DNA of 64,000 nucleotides, taken from NCBI GenBank assembly GCA_963575745.1, contig CAUYUJ010016715.1, forward strand, positions 33,501 to 97,500, given 5' to 3'. The stretch is from Prorocentrum cordatum. Lineage: Eukaryota > Sar > Dinophyceae > Prorocentrales > Prorocentraceae. Positions 51,446 through 62,250 of the stretch are shown here, piece after piece. Each line of letters starts with the position of its first letter. Position 1 is the stretch's first letter. The notes beneath the pieces were generated by a model. It saw only the letters and a list, made by a program, of their open reading frames with translations. It made no database searches and was not told the DNA's origin. The translations under genes were made by a program, and so were the position numbers.

Positions 51446-52112
51446 ACGCGTCACAGGAGTTTTCGAACCAGACCAGTGCTAGGCGGGGGCACGTCCCTAA
51501 AACACATACTAGATGCGAACTTGGCTGCATACCGAGGCGCTCCAGGCGGGAGATCCGACGGGGTCTGGACAACAGGCGCCCCAAACTCAGCAAGATTTCG
51601 AGCCTTGCCCTCAGAAGAAGATGACGAACCAGCCTCACCCAAGACAGCTCCCAACAGAAGCCCAGCGGGATCCCAGAAACGAGCACGCCTGTGAAGGGCC
51701 CTGAGGCGCTTAGACGAGGCCGCAGTACATGTCTCCTGAGTCTGCTGGAGGTTGCTCTGAGCGTGACTAGCTTCCGCCGTGGCAGCTGCACTTTGGGCTT
51801 CGTTGGATGCAATGACGAAGGCCTCAGTGTTTTGCAGGATCACTTTTCCGAACGAGACCAGCAGGTGTTCACGTAGCCAGTGGTGTCGAAGAAGCAACGC
51901 CTGAGCAGCATGGACATGCTGACATGCCACCGCACGCGATGCCGACCTCCAGACCCTCGCCATTCCCTGCGGCCCAGGGAGAATACGCGACAAGATCGCA
52001 TCTCGAGTAGCACGAGCAGCTGCACGTCGAGCTCGAACAGAAAGCGCACAATAATATCAGGCGGCCAGTCGTACTCGACAATTTCTTCTGCCTTCTCATA
52101 GGCCTGGACCAT
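51446..52112 (-). pseudogene. LINE-4 endonuclease-RT linker region
   Basis: Two overlapping minus-strand frames (51,840-52,112 and 51,451-51,993) join through a frameshift near 52,000. They read YEKAEEIVEYDWPPDIIVRF, then ARVWRSASRAVACQHVHAAQ and SNEAQSAAATAEASHAQSNL. The composition is helical and non-repetitive and it ends just before the RT0 motif. It is most likely the linker or ORF1-derived part of LINE-4; I do not recognise a domain. Confidence 0.5.
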
Positions 52113-52139
52113 GTCGTGAAAGATGGGGTCCTAGACGCC

Positions 52140-52325
52140 TAGATGAGGAGGAGGAGGAGGAGGAGGAGAACGAGGAGAAGGAGGAGGACGAGGAGAACGA
52201 GGAGGAGGAGGAGAGGGAGGAGGGGGAGAAGGAGGAGGATGAGAAGAACGAGGAGGAGGATAATGAGGAGAAGGAGGAGAACGAGGAGAACGAGGAGGAG
52301 GAGGAGGGGGGGGAAGGGGAGGAGG
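52140..52325. repeat. (GGAGGA)n with GAACGA variants
   Basis: GGAGGAGGA and GGAGAACGAGGA units, nearly all purine. Confidence 0.95.
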
Positions 52326-52500
52326 TCGCCACCCGAGGCGGCACAGCCGCGCCTGCGCCGTCCTCGGGCAGGAGCTCTGGGGCCGTGTACGGGTTCGCGT
52401 TCCAGCAGATGGAGGAGCCGTCCTTTTGAGCAGGTGCCGTCCGTCCCGGCGCGCCACATACACATACATTTCTCTCTCTCTACTTATATACATGCACATA
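52326..52500. other. Spacer
   Basis: GC-rich spacer then CATACACATACA words. No gene recognised. Confidence 0.4.
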
Positions 52501-52504
52501 CACC

Positions 52505-52533
52505 TCTCCCTCTCTACTCTCTCTCTCTCTCTT

Positions 52534-52566
<33 letters not shown>

Positions 52567-52575
52567 ACACACATA
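52505..52575. repeat. (CT)n-(TA)n-(GT)n compound dinucleotide
   Basis: CTCTCTCTCT (52,519), TATATATATATATATA (52,534-52,556), GTGTGTGTGT (52,556-52,566), then ACACACATACAT. Confidence 0.95.
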
Positions 52576-52945
52576 CATCTCTCTATTTGTGTAATGTACA
52601 TACATGGATGTACGCCAAGAGTGCATTGGCACTTCCCGCCATGCATCTTGGCTCTGGACGTTGGGCATGCAGACTGGAAGGCAGGAAAGTCCGCCGACCA
52701 CCGCTTGCCAGGGGTGCACGTGCAGGTGAGGTGATTGGCTGTCCCCTCCCCCTTTCCTCCCCTGGGGCTTGAAGTCCGATTAAGGGGTGGGGGGTGAGGG
52801 GGGCGCTCCAAGCTCGTTTCTACAAAGCCTCCAGAGCCTTCAAGGCCTCCATTTCTACACCCTGTGGCCTCCAAGATGCCGACGACTCAATCTACGCCTG
52901 CTCAAGTTTTTTTTGACGAGCAAGCTCGGGCGACCAGCGCTGCCG
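52576..52945. other. Spacer
   Basis: Low-copy, no gene recognised. Confidence 0.4.
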
Positions 52946-52949
52946 CAAG

Positions 52950-53415
52950 CGACAGGAGGTTCTAACACGCACAGGGGCCTCAAGACTGCCCAAAGACCCT
53001 CAAAGATGCCCCGAGCGGGCTCCAAGATGACCAATAAGCAAGAATCGTCCAAATCCTCAGGAAAACGTATCGTTTGAGCGTAATCGTTTTTTGTCTCAGC
53101 AGCGTCCAAGACGGCTAAATAGGCCCCCATGATGGTTCCAAGACGGCTCAAGAGGACCCCAAGAGTGCCCCAAGACGGCCGAAGAGGGTTCAAAGGCGGC
53201 CCAAGAGGCGCCAAAGATTGCCCCAAAGATCCCCAGGAAGGCCCCATAAGGGGCTCAAGAAAGATAACTCGAACTGACATTGCAAGCCCTCCGCCCCAAG
53301 AGGATCTCCGAGATCGCCAGCAGGAGCGGAACCAAGAGGCCCGAAGAGGTCCCCAAGAGGGACAAAAGAGGCCCCCAGAGGGTCCCGAAGAAGCCCCCAT
53401 TGACTTCATCCCTTT
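52950..53415. repeat. Degenerate CCAAGAnGGCCC word repeat
   Basis: Words such as CCAAGACGGC, CAAGAGGCCC and CAAAGATGCCC every 9-12 bases. This is the complement of the GGGGCCNTCTTGG words at 40,980-41,275 and in the 170-bp repeats. One dispersed word family therefore occurs in both orientations. Confidence 0.75.
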
Positions 53416-53700
53416 CTGGGGGTCGGCGAAATGGAGTAAGCCTATTGAATGAGACGGGCAAGGCTAGCGAAAACTGCCTCCTGTCTTTTCCGAGATCGTC
53501 GTTATAGTAATGTGTCTCATTATCCTTCCCTCATAATTCCTCTTCCTCTTCCTCGTTCTCGCCCTTCCCTGCAAATTCGTCCCCATCCTCCTTTGCTATC
53601 TTTGTGGAGGCTCCTCCTTGGAGAGCCTCTTGTAGGCCGCACAACCTTGTTTACCCGCGTGCTAAGTGGGGTTATGTGTTCCTCCTCTCCCTCATCGCAC
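53416..53700. other. Spacer
   Basis: CT-biased low-copy sequence. No gene recognised. Confidence 0.4.
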
Positions 53701-53704
53701 CCGC

Positions 53705-53884
53705 GTCCAACACACACACACACACACACACCACGCAAACAACGAACACACGTAACACATTTGACACGCACGCACATATCAGACACACACCAGACAACAC
53801 AACACCACATATACCAGACCATATACACATCACACGTCAGTCATGCATCACACAACACAACACAACACAACATCACAAACACCA
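53705..53884. repeat. (CA)n and ACACAACAC repeats
   Basis: ACACACACAC at 53,710-53,735, then CACGCA/ACACA words and an ACACAACACA run near 53,852. Confidence 0.88.
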
Positions 53885-54625
53885 CAGGCGTGGCACTTTC
53901 TCGCCACCATAGGGGGTGCGCAGGAGGTGGTCCCCCTATCTGCGCTGGTCGTCCAGGGCGTGGCAGGCGTGACACTTTCTCGACACCAGAAGGGGGTGCG
54001 CAGGGGGTGGTCCCCCTATCCGCGCCGGTCGTCCAGGGCGTGGCAGGCGTGCCACTTTCTCGACACCATAAGGGGGTGCGCATGGGGTGGTCCCCCTATC
54101 CGCGCCAGTCGTCCGGGGCGTAGCAGGCGATCCACTTTCTCGACGCCATATGGGATGCGCAGGGGGTGATACCCCTATCCGCGCCGGTCGTCAAGGGCGT
54201 GGCAGGCGTGCCAATTTCTCACCACCAAAGGGGGTGCGCAGGGGGTGGTCCCCCTATCCGCGCCGGTCGTCCAGGGCGTGGCAGGCGTGCCACTTTCTCG
54301 ACACCATGAGGGAGGGCGCAGGGGGTGATACCCGTATCCGCGCCGGTCGTCCAGGGCGTGGCAGACGTGCCATTTTCTCGTGCGCAAGGGGGTGGTCCCC
54401 CTATCCGCGCCGGTCGTCCAGGGCGTGGCAGGCGTGCCAATTCCTCGTCACCAGAGGGGGTGCGCAGGGGGTGGTCTCTGAGAGCGGCCGCTATCCGCGC
54501 CGGTCGTTCGGGGCATAGTCGACACCATAGGGGGTGCGCAGCGGTTGGTCCCTGAGCGCGGCTGCTATGCGCCCTGGTTGTCCAGGGCATAGCAGGCGTG
54601 GTACCTTCTCGACACCATGGTGGTA
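53885..54625. repeat. 79-80 bp tandem array
   Basis: About nine units. Each has GCGTGGCAGGCGTGCCACTT, TCTCGACACCA, GGGGGTGCGCAGGGGGTGG and TCCCCCTATCCGCGCCGGTC. The CGCGCCGGTC word (or a variant) begins near 53,942, 54,021, 54,101, 54,180, 54,259, 54,338, 54,407, 54,497 and 54,565. The GGCAGGCGTGCC core is a short palindrome. No spacer-repeat alternation of CRISPR type. Confidence 0.95.
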
Positions 54626-55262
54626 TGTTCAGTGATGTTATGTTATGCCCTATTTTGTCATGGCGTTGAAAATATCATGTTCTGTCATGTTCTGTCATGC
54701 TCGTGATATGTGTCGTGATATGCTGTGTCGTGTTGTGTTCTGTCGTGTTCGTCGTCGCTATGCTCTGCTGTCGTGCTACGATGTTGTTTGTGATGTTATG
54801 TCATGGTCTGATGTTATGACAAGGTGTGTGATGATATGCTCGATTATGTTATGTTATGTCCTGGCATGTCGCCTTATGTTATGATATGTTATTATCTGGT
54901 CTGTTATGTTATGCTCTATTGTGTCAGGACGCTGCTACGTTATGTTCTGCCATGGTCTGTCATGGTCGTGTTCTGTTCTGTCATGCTATGTTGTGCCATG
55001 CTGCGTTATGTCGTGATCGTCGTGGCTATGCTCTGCTGGCGAATTATGATATTCTATGTGATTGGGTGACACGATATGAAACGTTATGCCACGGTGTGAT
55101 ATGTGTTGCTAACTTATGTTGTTTGATGTTGTGATCTGCTGTTTTATGTTATGCCATGTTCTGCTCTGGTATGTTACGTCATGTTCTGCTATGCCCTATT
55201 TTGTCTTGGTCATGCTCTGTTCCGTTCTGTCATGTTCTGTTCTGTCACGTTGTGGTTTGTCG
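54626..55262. repeat. Degenerate TGTTATGTCATG array
   Basis: Mixed 5-10 base words (TGTTATG, TCTGTCATG, GTGATATG, TCGTGTTC) with roughly 5-base periodicity. It is strongly T/G-rich on the plus strand. Frames are Cys/Met/Val-rich translations. Confidence 0.88.
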
Positions 55263-55515
55263 TGTTCGTCGAGGGCGCGAGGCGGGACACCCGGGTCTCT
55301 CGGGGATCATCAGGACAACTTGGGATCTGGGGGCCGCGGTATGCAAGGTGGGGTTGGCCGGGCGCCAGGCGGGACACCCGGGACCATCGGGACAACATCG
55401 GGTCTGGCGGCCGCGCTATGCAGGGCTGGGCGCCAGGCGGGACACTGGGGACCATCGGGACAACTTGGGGTCTGGCGGCCGCGGTATGCAGAGTGGGGTT
55501 GGCCGAGGGACCTGC
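55263..55515. repeat. Three-copy repeat of about 70-80 bases
   Basis: GCGCCAGGCGGGACACCCGG, GACCATCGGGACAAC, TCTGGCGGCCGCG and TATGCAG recur three times (near 55,274, 55,359 and 55,429), with small differences. Confidence 0.88.
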
Positions 55516-55923
55516 CCTTGAAATCTAACAGTCCCAACCTGTCGGGTGAGGAAAAAAGAGGAGGGCATCAGCCAGTGTGGACCTCGAACATAATGCTTCT
55601 AGCAATTCATGTTGTGCAAAAAATGTTGTGCAGTCTTTGTGTTGCTATCTGTGTTGTGCGATACGTGTAGTGCAACAGGTGTGGTGCAATCTATGCTGTA
55701 ACATATATGTTATGCAAGATATGTAGTGCCATCTATACTGTGCAACATGTGTAGTGTAACTTATGTGGAGAGCGATCAGAAAGCGCCGCAGGCGCGAAAA
55801 ACATATCGTGCAATACATGGTCTGCTATCTATGTGGGACGATGTATGTAGAGCGATATATGTGGTGCAATTGATTTTTACACATGACACATGATTTGACA
55901 CATCCCACGCTCTTGCACACATC
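55516..55923. repeat. TGTGCAATCTATGTTG degenerate repeat, left part
   Basis: Words GTGTGCAA, TATGTTGTGCAA and TATGTAGTGC every 14-18 bases from about 55,605 to 55,885. The same family resumes at 58,565, beyond the duplicated segments. Confidence 0.8.
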
Positions 55924-57150
55924 CCACCCACCCACCCGCAACTTGGTTTGCAAAACCTCTTAAGACCGACTACGACGACACCGACGACAACGACTACGAC
56001 GACACCGACGACGTCTCCGACGACTTCGACGACGACAACGACGCCGACGCCGACGACGACGAAGACGACGACGACGACGCCAACGAAGACGACGACGAGG
56101 GAGGAGGAAGGACGACGACGGCGACAACGACGACAACGACGACAACGACGAGGAGGAGGGAGGACGGCGACGACGCGAACGACGAAGAAGGAGGAAGGAC
56201 GGCGACGCCGACGACGACAACGACGAGGGAGGAGGGAAGACGACGACGACAACGACGACGACGACGGCGACGAAATAGGAGGGACGACGACGAGACGCCG
56301 ACGACGGACGACGACGACGACGAGGAGGAGGAGGAAGGACGACCACGGCGACGACGACGACGGAAACGACCACGACGCCAAAGAGGACGACGACGACGAA
56401 CACGAGGAAAGACAGAGGACGACGTAGGCGACGACGACGATGCGGGAGGAGGGAGGACGGCGACGACGACGACGACGCAAGAGCGCGCGCGCACGCTTTT
56501 GTTGAAAATCCGTGTTGCGAAACCTTGTGTTTTTGTAGGTTTTTTGGACACACGATTTTGAAATCCTTCCGAAACCTTTGGATTTTGAAGGATTTCGGCG
56601 TACGCGCGCGACGACGCGCGCGTCTGCACTTCGTCTCATTTTTTGCAGAGGATTCTCGCGACGGCACACGCGCAAGGGCGCTCGACTGATTTCGACATGC
56701 GCGCGCGAAGCCCGCTTAATAGCATTTTGTGAAAATCTTGAAAAACCTATGGTTTTCTTGAGATTTAGCAAGAGCTCGCGCGGAAGCTTTTTTAGCAAAT
56801 CAGTGTTGCGCAACCCTGTGTTTTTTTTTTTATGTGTCTTGGAAACGCGATTGCGAAATCCTTCCGGCACCGAAGGTCTTTGAAGGATTTCGGCATGCGC
56901 GCGCGACGACGCGCGCGTGTGCACTTCGTCCTAATTTTTGCAAGGGATTCGTGAAAAAGTGTTATGTTAGAACAACAAATGTCACCACATAGTGTTTTTT
57001 TACCAGGGAACCTCAGGGAGGGGGAACCCGGCCCCCCGGGGATACTGTAAATTCATAGTTAGGATGGACATGTGGTCAGAATCAGATATGACTTACATAC
57101 CTGAAAAGGGGACCGATAACGCCGGGGGGGGGTAGAGTCTATTCTCTTTT
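55924..57150 (+). repeat. Large direct duplication, copy A
   Basis: Begins with CCCACCCACCCGCAACTTGG, has a GACGAC-rich half (55,970-56,480), then GCGCGCGCACGCTTTTGTTG, two related 300-base hairpin-bearing sub-units, GGGAACCTCAGGGAGGGGGA and ATACTGTAAATTCATAGTTA, and ends TCTATTCTCTTTTTAA near 57,152. Copy B (57,198-58,553) has the same landmarks in order with few differences. Each half contains sub-repeats of GAAATCCTTC/GAAGGATTTC inverted pairs. Confidence 0.9.
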
Positions 57151-57197
57151 TAATCACTTGCCGAACTTGAAGTTGTCAACTCCACTGCTCGCGCAAT

Positions 57198-57843
57198 CAT
57201 CCCAGCCACCCACCTGCAACTTGGTTTGCCAAACCCATGCGGGGCCGAACACAGATATCGCTCCGGGGTCGTCTTGGAGCCCTCGGGGGCGTCTCAAGAG
57301 CGCCCCAAGAAGGCCGGAGAAGCAAGACGGCCGACGTCGACGACGACGACGACGGCGGCGACGACGACGACGCCGACGTCGACGACGACGAAGACGAATA
57401 CGCCGACGCCGACGACGACGACGAAGACGACGACGACGTCGCCAACGAAGACGACGACGAGGGAGGAGGGAGGACGACGACGGCGACAACAACGACAACG
57501 ACGACAACGACGACAACGAGGGAGGAGGGAGGACGGCGACGACGCGAACGACGAAGAAGGAGGAAGGACGGCGACGCCGACGACGACAACGACAAGGGAG
57601 GAGGGAAGACGACGACGAGACGACGACGACGACGACGACGGCGACGAAATAGGAGGGACGACGACGAGACGCCGACGACGGACGACGACGACGACGAGGG
57701 AGGAGGAGGAAGGACGACCACGGCGACGACGACGACGGAAACGACCACGACGCCAAAGAGGACGACGACGACGACGAACACGAGGAAAGACACAGGACGA
57801 CGTAGGCGACGACGACGACGACGACGACGCGGGAGGAGGGAGA

Positions 57844-57876
<33 letters not shown>

Positions 57877-58553
57877 CCGCAAGAGCGCGCGCGCGCACGC
57901 TTTTGTTGAAAATCTGCGAAGCCTTGTGATTTTGGAGGTTTTTTGGACACACGATTTGGAAATCCTTCCGAAGCCGATGGGTTTTGAAGGATTTCGGCGT
58001 ACGCGCGCGACGACCCGCGCGTCTGCACTTCGTCTCATTTTTTGCAGAGGATTCTCGCGTCGGCACACGCGCAAGGGCGTTCGACTGATTTCGACATGCG
58101 CGCGCGACGCCCGTTTGGTAGCACGTTGTGAAAATCTTGAAAAACCTATGGTTTTCTTGAGATTTCGCAAGAGCTCGCGCGGAAGCTTTTTTAGCTAATC
58201 AGTGTTGCGCAACCTTGTGTTTTTGTATGCTTCTTGGAAACGCGATTGCGGAATCCTTCCGGCACCGAAGGTTTTTGAAGGATTTCGGCATGCGCGCGCG
58301 ACGACGCGCGCGTGTGCACTTCGTCCCATGTTTTGCAAGGGATTCGTGTCAAAGTGTTATGTTAGAACAACAAATGTCACCACATAATGTTTGTTTACAC
58401 GGGAACCTCAGGGGGGGGGAACCCGGCCCCCCGGGGATACTGTAAATTCATAGTTAGGATGGACATGTGGTCAGAACCAGATATGATTTACATACCCGAA
58501 AGGGGGGACCGATAACGCCGGGGAGGGGGGCTAGAGTCTATTCTCTTTTTAAA
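57198..58553 (+). repeat. Large direct duplication, copy B
   Basis: Collinear with copy A: CCACCTGCAACTTGGTTTGC at 57,209, about 100 bases not present in A (57,233-57,335), the GACGAC-rich half to about 57,890, then the hairpin sub-units, and TCTATTCTCTTTTTAA near 58,536. The core without the extra segment is about 1.1 kb in both copies. The non-repeat parts look more than 95 percent identical by eye. No protein is likely; GACGAC frames are poly-Asp/Arg. Confidence 0.9.
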
Positions 58554-58745
58554 AAAGGAGAATAAAGGAGAATCCATGTCGTGCAACATATGGCGTGCAA
58601 TCTAGGTGGTTCTGCAATATATGTTGTGCAAGCTATGTGGTGCTATTCATGTGGCTGTGCAGTGTCTGTAGTGAGACATACGTGGTGCAACGTATGCTGT
58701 GCAATATACGTGGTGCAACTTGTGTTGTGAGCGATGGAAAAGCGC
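58554..58745. repeat. TGTGCAATCTATGTTG degenerate repeat, right part
   Basis: GTGCAACATATGG, GTGCAATCTAGGTGG, TATGTTGTGCAAGCTATG and similar. It continues the array seen at 55,605-55,885. Confidence 0.8.
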
Positions 58746-58955
58746 GCTGCAATGTGTTTGTTTCGTGCAACAGACGGCGGCGACGGGCGGCGACGAGGCG
58801 GCGACGGGGCGGCGACGGCAGCCACATAGCCGCCAGACCGAAGACACGGCCCAGACGACTGCTGGCGACGAGGCGGCGCTGGGGCGGCGGCGGCAGCCGC
58901 ATGACCGCCTCAACGAAGACACTGCCCAGCTCTTTAGACCCAAAAAAGACAACCT
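58746..58955. repeat. Two-copy GGCGACGAGGCGGCG repeat
   Basis: GGCGACGAGGCGGCGACGGG, then GCAGCCACATAGCCGCC...GAAGACAC, is followed 70-75 bases later by GGCGACGAGGCGGCGCTGGG and GCAGCCGCATGACCGCC...GAAGACAC. Confidence 0.82.
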
Positions 58956-58984
58956 AAGTGCAAGCACTATTTGGGGAATTCATA

Positions 58985-59060
58985 CATCGATATGTACTTA
59001 TGTACGTATGTATGTATGTATGCATGCATGCATGCATGTATGTATGTATGTATGTATAGA
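58985..59060. repeat. (TATG)n-(CATG)n microsatellite
   Basis: ATGTATGTATGT, ATGCATGCATGCATGC, then TATGTATGTATG. The CATG core is self-complementary. Confidence 0.95.
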
Positions 59061-59216
59061 AATGTGTACAGAAAGCGAGAGAGCGAGAAGAAGAGAACGA
59101 GAGATATGCCTTCCACGGAGTAAGTGCTGCCGAAGCAGAGGAATGATGGTCGAATAGAACAGGCAATGCTCTCTCTCTCATATATATAGGTCCGATGGGC
59201 TGCAGCAGAGGCTGTC

Positions 59217-60044
59217 GTGGCCAGAGGTGAACGTACTAACAACATTCGGAAGATACCACGCATTTCGGGACATGCTGGTGTTGGCCTACATGCGAACCAA
59301 GACGCTTCGTCACTGCCTGAGCCGAGGGACCCAGCCCTCAGATCCAGACGACGCGAGGAAATGATGACGGTCGGATTTGTCGACGTGTCCAGCTCCTGGA
59401 AGCCGTTTCCAGGCCCTGGTGCTGTCATGAGACGGCTCGGGGTGAAACTGCTGCACTTGCGAAGGGGTCGAGACCCAAGGGGGACCCGCGTCACACACCA
59501 AACATATGTGACGTTGGAGGGACGAGGGGGTACCCTCAGATCCGGGCGTCGTAATTTGTTCGCACCGGGCAATCTGGCACGGTGCACGAATCTTGGTGCC
59601 CTCACGGGCCGATCCCGCTCGAAGAGTTCCACCGAAATGCTGCAGTACGCCGACCCGTCCCAAATCGCAATTTTTTGTACTGCGGGAGGTGCCCCCTTGG
59701 CCCCCTTGAAAGACGAGCACCACTTGGTCTTGCAATTCCGCCGAAGTCCAGCTGCCACCCATGCGAGCACGTTTCAAATTCGCTCGCCTGGCAGAACTCC
59801 ACAAAAGGAGGGGTCTCCGAAACCGCTCCCCCCGACACAACAATCCAGAGGCCCCTTCCGAAACAGGGAATCTTCTTGCGCAAGGGGGGAGGGAGGTTTA
59901 CGCGGACTCGCCACTGCCGCAGCACGGGGGGGAGTGGTCGAGCCTCTCCCCCTGTACTCGCTGCCAGAGAACGACGACGCCTCTGGCAAACGACGACGAC
60001 CATCACTACCAGCTCACGATACCACGACGACGTATGACGTATGA
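59217..60044 (+). CDS. Hypothetical ORF of unknown function
   Basis: An open frame of 275 codons starting GTG or ATG-like near 59,217 (the first in-frame methionine cannot be distinguished as a real start). The middle part (59,350-59,760) is non-repetitive with mixed hydrophobic and polar residues (MMTVGFVDVSSSWKPFPGPG, QYADPSQIAIFCTAGGAPLA). I recognise no domain. The opposite strand is also open over 59,310-59,843, which weakens the case for either. No splice or promoter signal was identified. It might be an exon or LINE debris; treat it as a placeholder. Confidence 0.2.
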   Translation: MARGERTNNIRKIPRISGHAGVGLHANQDASSLPEPRDPALRSRRREEMMTVGFVDVSSSWKPFPGPGAVMRRLGVKLLHLRRGRDPRGTRVTHQTYVTLEGRGGTLRSGRRNLFAPGNLARCTNLGALTGRSRSKSSTEMLQYADPSQIAIFCTAGGAPLAPLKDEHHLVLQFRRSPAATHASTFQIRSPGRTPQKEGSPKPLPPTQQSRGPFRNRESSCARGEGGLRGLATAAARGGVVEPLPLYSLPENDDASGKRRRPSLPAHDTTTTYDV

Positions 60045-60300
60045 CGTCGTCAACGTCGACGCCGACGAAGACGACCATGAGTCGGGGGCCCGTCGTCGAG
60101 GCCGTGGTCGTGGTTGTGATTGTCATCGTCATTGTCGTCGCCACTGTCGTCGACGTCTTCGTCTGCTAGCGGCGGCTAAAGCAGGGGGAGGTCTGGACCC
60201 CACCCTTGCCTTGCTGGTGCGGTTACGACCCATCCCTTGCCCAAGCGCAAGTGAACTACACCATGTCGCTTCTTGCGACAAGGACGGCGACGAGGTAGGA
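60045..60300. repeat. GACGTCGTCAACGTCGACG and GTCGTCGTC words
   Basis: 60,000-60,075 is GACGAC-rich and 60,080-60,170 GTCGTC-rich, so the two halves are roughly inverted. The rest is spacer. Confidence 0.6.
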
Positions 60301-60900
60301 TCATGAGCAGCTTTGACAAACATGCCTGCGGTGCATGCAAGTTTCTTTCAAGTTTGAACTTCTGGGCATAAAGCCGAAGGAGTTCTCGCGCGAGGACTCC
60401 GAATTGAAAAGAGGCTGCCCTTCATCCGTGAAACTGCTGCAATGTTCTGCACTCCCTGACCATGACGACCACGACGATTGAATACAGCCCAATCGAACTT
60501 ACACTTTGAAGGCGCACGAGCCCATCTGGGTAACAATTCCTAGTGCTGAACTCACGTGAACGCGGCGTTAAGACGAAACCTACATTTTGAAAGACCCCCT
60601 ACATCCCTTTGGCCATTGGGGACGTTGGAGACGGACGTAAATGTTACGGAATTGTGCAACGAACGTGTGCGGAGCTCAGGCGGTAGCCACATATTGACAT
60701 CCCCCCATCAGCGTCACGATCGGGGACGTTTAAAAGTGTGCGGGGCACTGGGGCGCGAACAATAGTTTGACCCCCATCCCACCTCCATGCGTGCACTCGC
60801 TGGGATTTGCAATGATGTCGAGACGTGTTCGCGCAGGACGTCTCAGGTGAAACGCCCAGCCCGCCCTACCGACGCGTCTGGTGGCCAGACGTGGAGCAGT
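60301..60900. other. Low-copy spacer with LINE-3-like 3' word
   Basis: A less GC-rich, non-repetitive region. GAAACGCCCAGCCCGCCCTA with CCGACGCGTCTG at 60,853-60,884 matches 31,961-31,991 at the 3' end of LINE-3. ACATTTTGAAAG and ACACTTTGAAGG words near 60,499 and 60,580 hint at an old repeat of about 80 bases. No gene recognised. Confidence 0.45.
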
Positions 60901-60929
60901 TATCCAGAATGGGACGGGGATGGAGATGT

Positions 60930-61370
60930 AATCGGAGGAGGAGGAGCAAGGACCAGGAGCATGAAGGGCAGGGGGGGGGAGAAGGGATTGATATATAGAG
61001 AGGGACAGAGGAGAAAGAGGACAATTGATGGAGATGGAGGGAGAGGAGGAGAAGGAGGAGGATACGTGATGGAGATGGAGGGGAAGGAGCAAGCAGCGGA
61101 GGAGGATGCGGGGCAGGAGCAAGGACCATGGAGGATGAGGCCGAGGAGCAGGAGGAGGAGGACCAGCAGCAGAAGGAGGAAGAGGAGGAGGAAGAGGATG
61201 AGGGAGGGGCAGAAGTAGGAGGAGGAGGAGGAGCAGGAGCAAGGAACGAGGAGGAGGCGAAGGAGGATGACCAGCAGCAGAAGGAGGAGGACAATGAGAA
61301 GGAGGAGGAGGAGGAGGAGGAGCGCGCGTGGCCCGAGGAGGAAGAGGAGAAGGGATGAGGGAGAGGAGAG
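60930..61370. repeat. GGAGGA/GGAGCA purine-rich repeat
   Basis: GGAGGAGGAG and GGAGCAAGGA(C/A) words to 61,350, mostly purine on the plus strand. Confidence 0.88.
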
Positions 61371-61720
61371 GAGGAGAGAGGAGTGAGTAATCTATGGCAT
61401 GATGCAGCAGAGGGATGGCTGCGGGTTGCAGGACAGGAAAGGAAGCAAAGGTGGTGCGGCTGCACAGAGATATAATCAGGACAGTAACGGGGAGGAAAGA
61501 AAGACATGGATGGAGTCCCACACCACCGACGTCACGACTTCCTCACTGTGAGGACACCGTGAAGTCTCGTCCACTTCCCGCTTCCGCCTGCGCCTCCCCC
61601 TGCTCATCCTTCGTCAATCTTCTCCCCCTGTCATCCTCCTCATCCTCGTCCCTCGTCTTCCTCCTTCTCCTCCTGTTCATTATTCTCCCCCCTCTAGCGG
61701 TGACGGACGGCGAACGGCGA
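61371..61720. other. Spacer with CT-rich tract
   Basis: 61,590-61,690 is CCTCC/TCATCC rich. No gene recognised. Confidence 0.45.
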
Positions 61721-62040
61721 GGACGACCAACGAAGAAAACAAGACGACGACGGCGAGGACGACGACGACGGCGAACGAAGATGTCAACGACAACGACAAC
61801 AATAACGACGACAAAGACGGACGACGACGGAGACGGACCTCAAAACCGGCGGACGGCAGAAGACCGACGGACCGACGAACGGCGGTTATCGACGAACGGC
61901 CCGAGAGCCCCGGCGGCGGGCGGCGACCGACGACGAGCGACGAGCGACGAGCAACGACGAACGCAAACGACGACGGCGACGGCGACGGCGACGACGAGGA
62001 CGACGACGACGACGACAACGACGGCGACAAGATCAGTCAG
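61721..62040. repeat. GACGACGG/GACGACAAC repeat
   Basis: GACGAC, GACAAC and GACGGACG words nearly throughout. Confidence 0.88.
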
Positions 62041-62250
62041 CATCGACTCGGGAACCCAAGTCGGATCAGAACGTGTGTTGGATCGGGCTGCATCGGCACT
62101 GAGTCGGAATCGAATCGCATCGGCCACGCCAGCATGCACAAGCCGTGCTCATGTGAGCAAGGGGGGCCGCACCGCGCCGACGGACCAAAACATGGAGTCC
62201 AGATCGGACCTAGCGCGGCGAACTCAAATCTCGAATCGGACCGATCGAAT
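62041..62250 (+). repeat. Dispersed ATCGGC-rich repeat, copy 2
   Basis: CGGGCTGCATCGGCACTGAG, then AATCGCATCGGCCACGCC, GCATGCAC and GTGCTCATGTG, aligned with 25,430-25,560 in the same orientation. Confidence 0.6.

Noticed and set aside
53885-54625. CRISPR-like regular array
   Set aside because: Whole 79-80 bp units are repeated with no unique spacers. It is ordinary tandem repeat DNA in a eukaryotic setting.
54645-55134. Cysteine-rich small proteins
   Set aside because: Frames across the degenerate TGTTATGTCATG array; cysteines come from TGT/TGC in the repeat.
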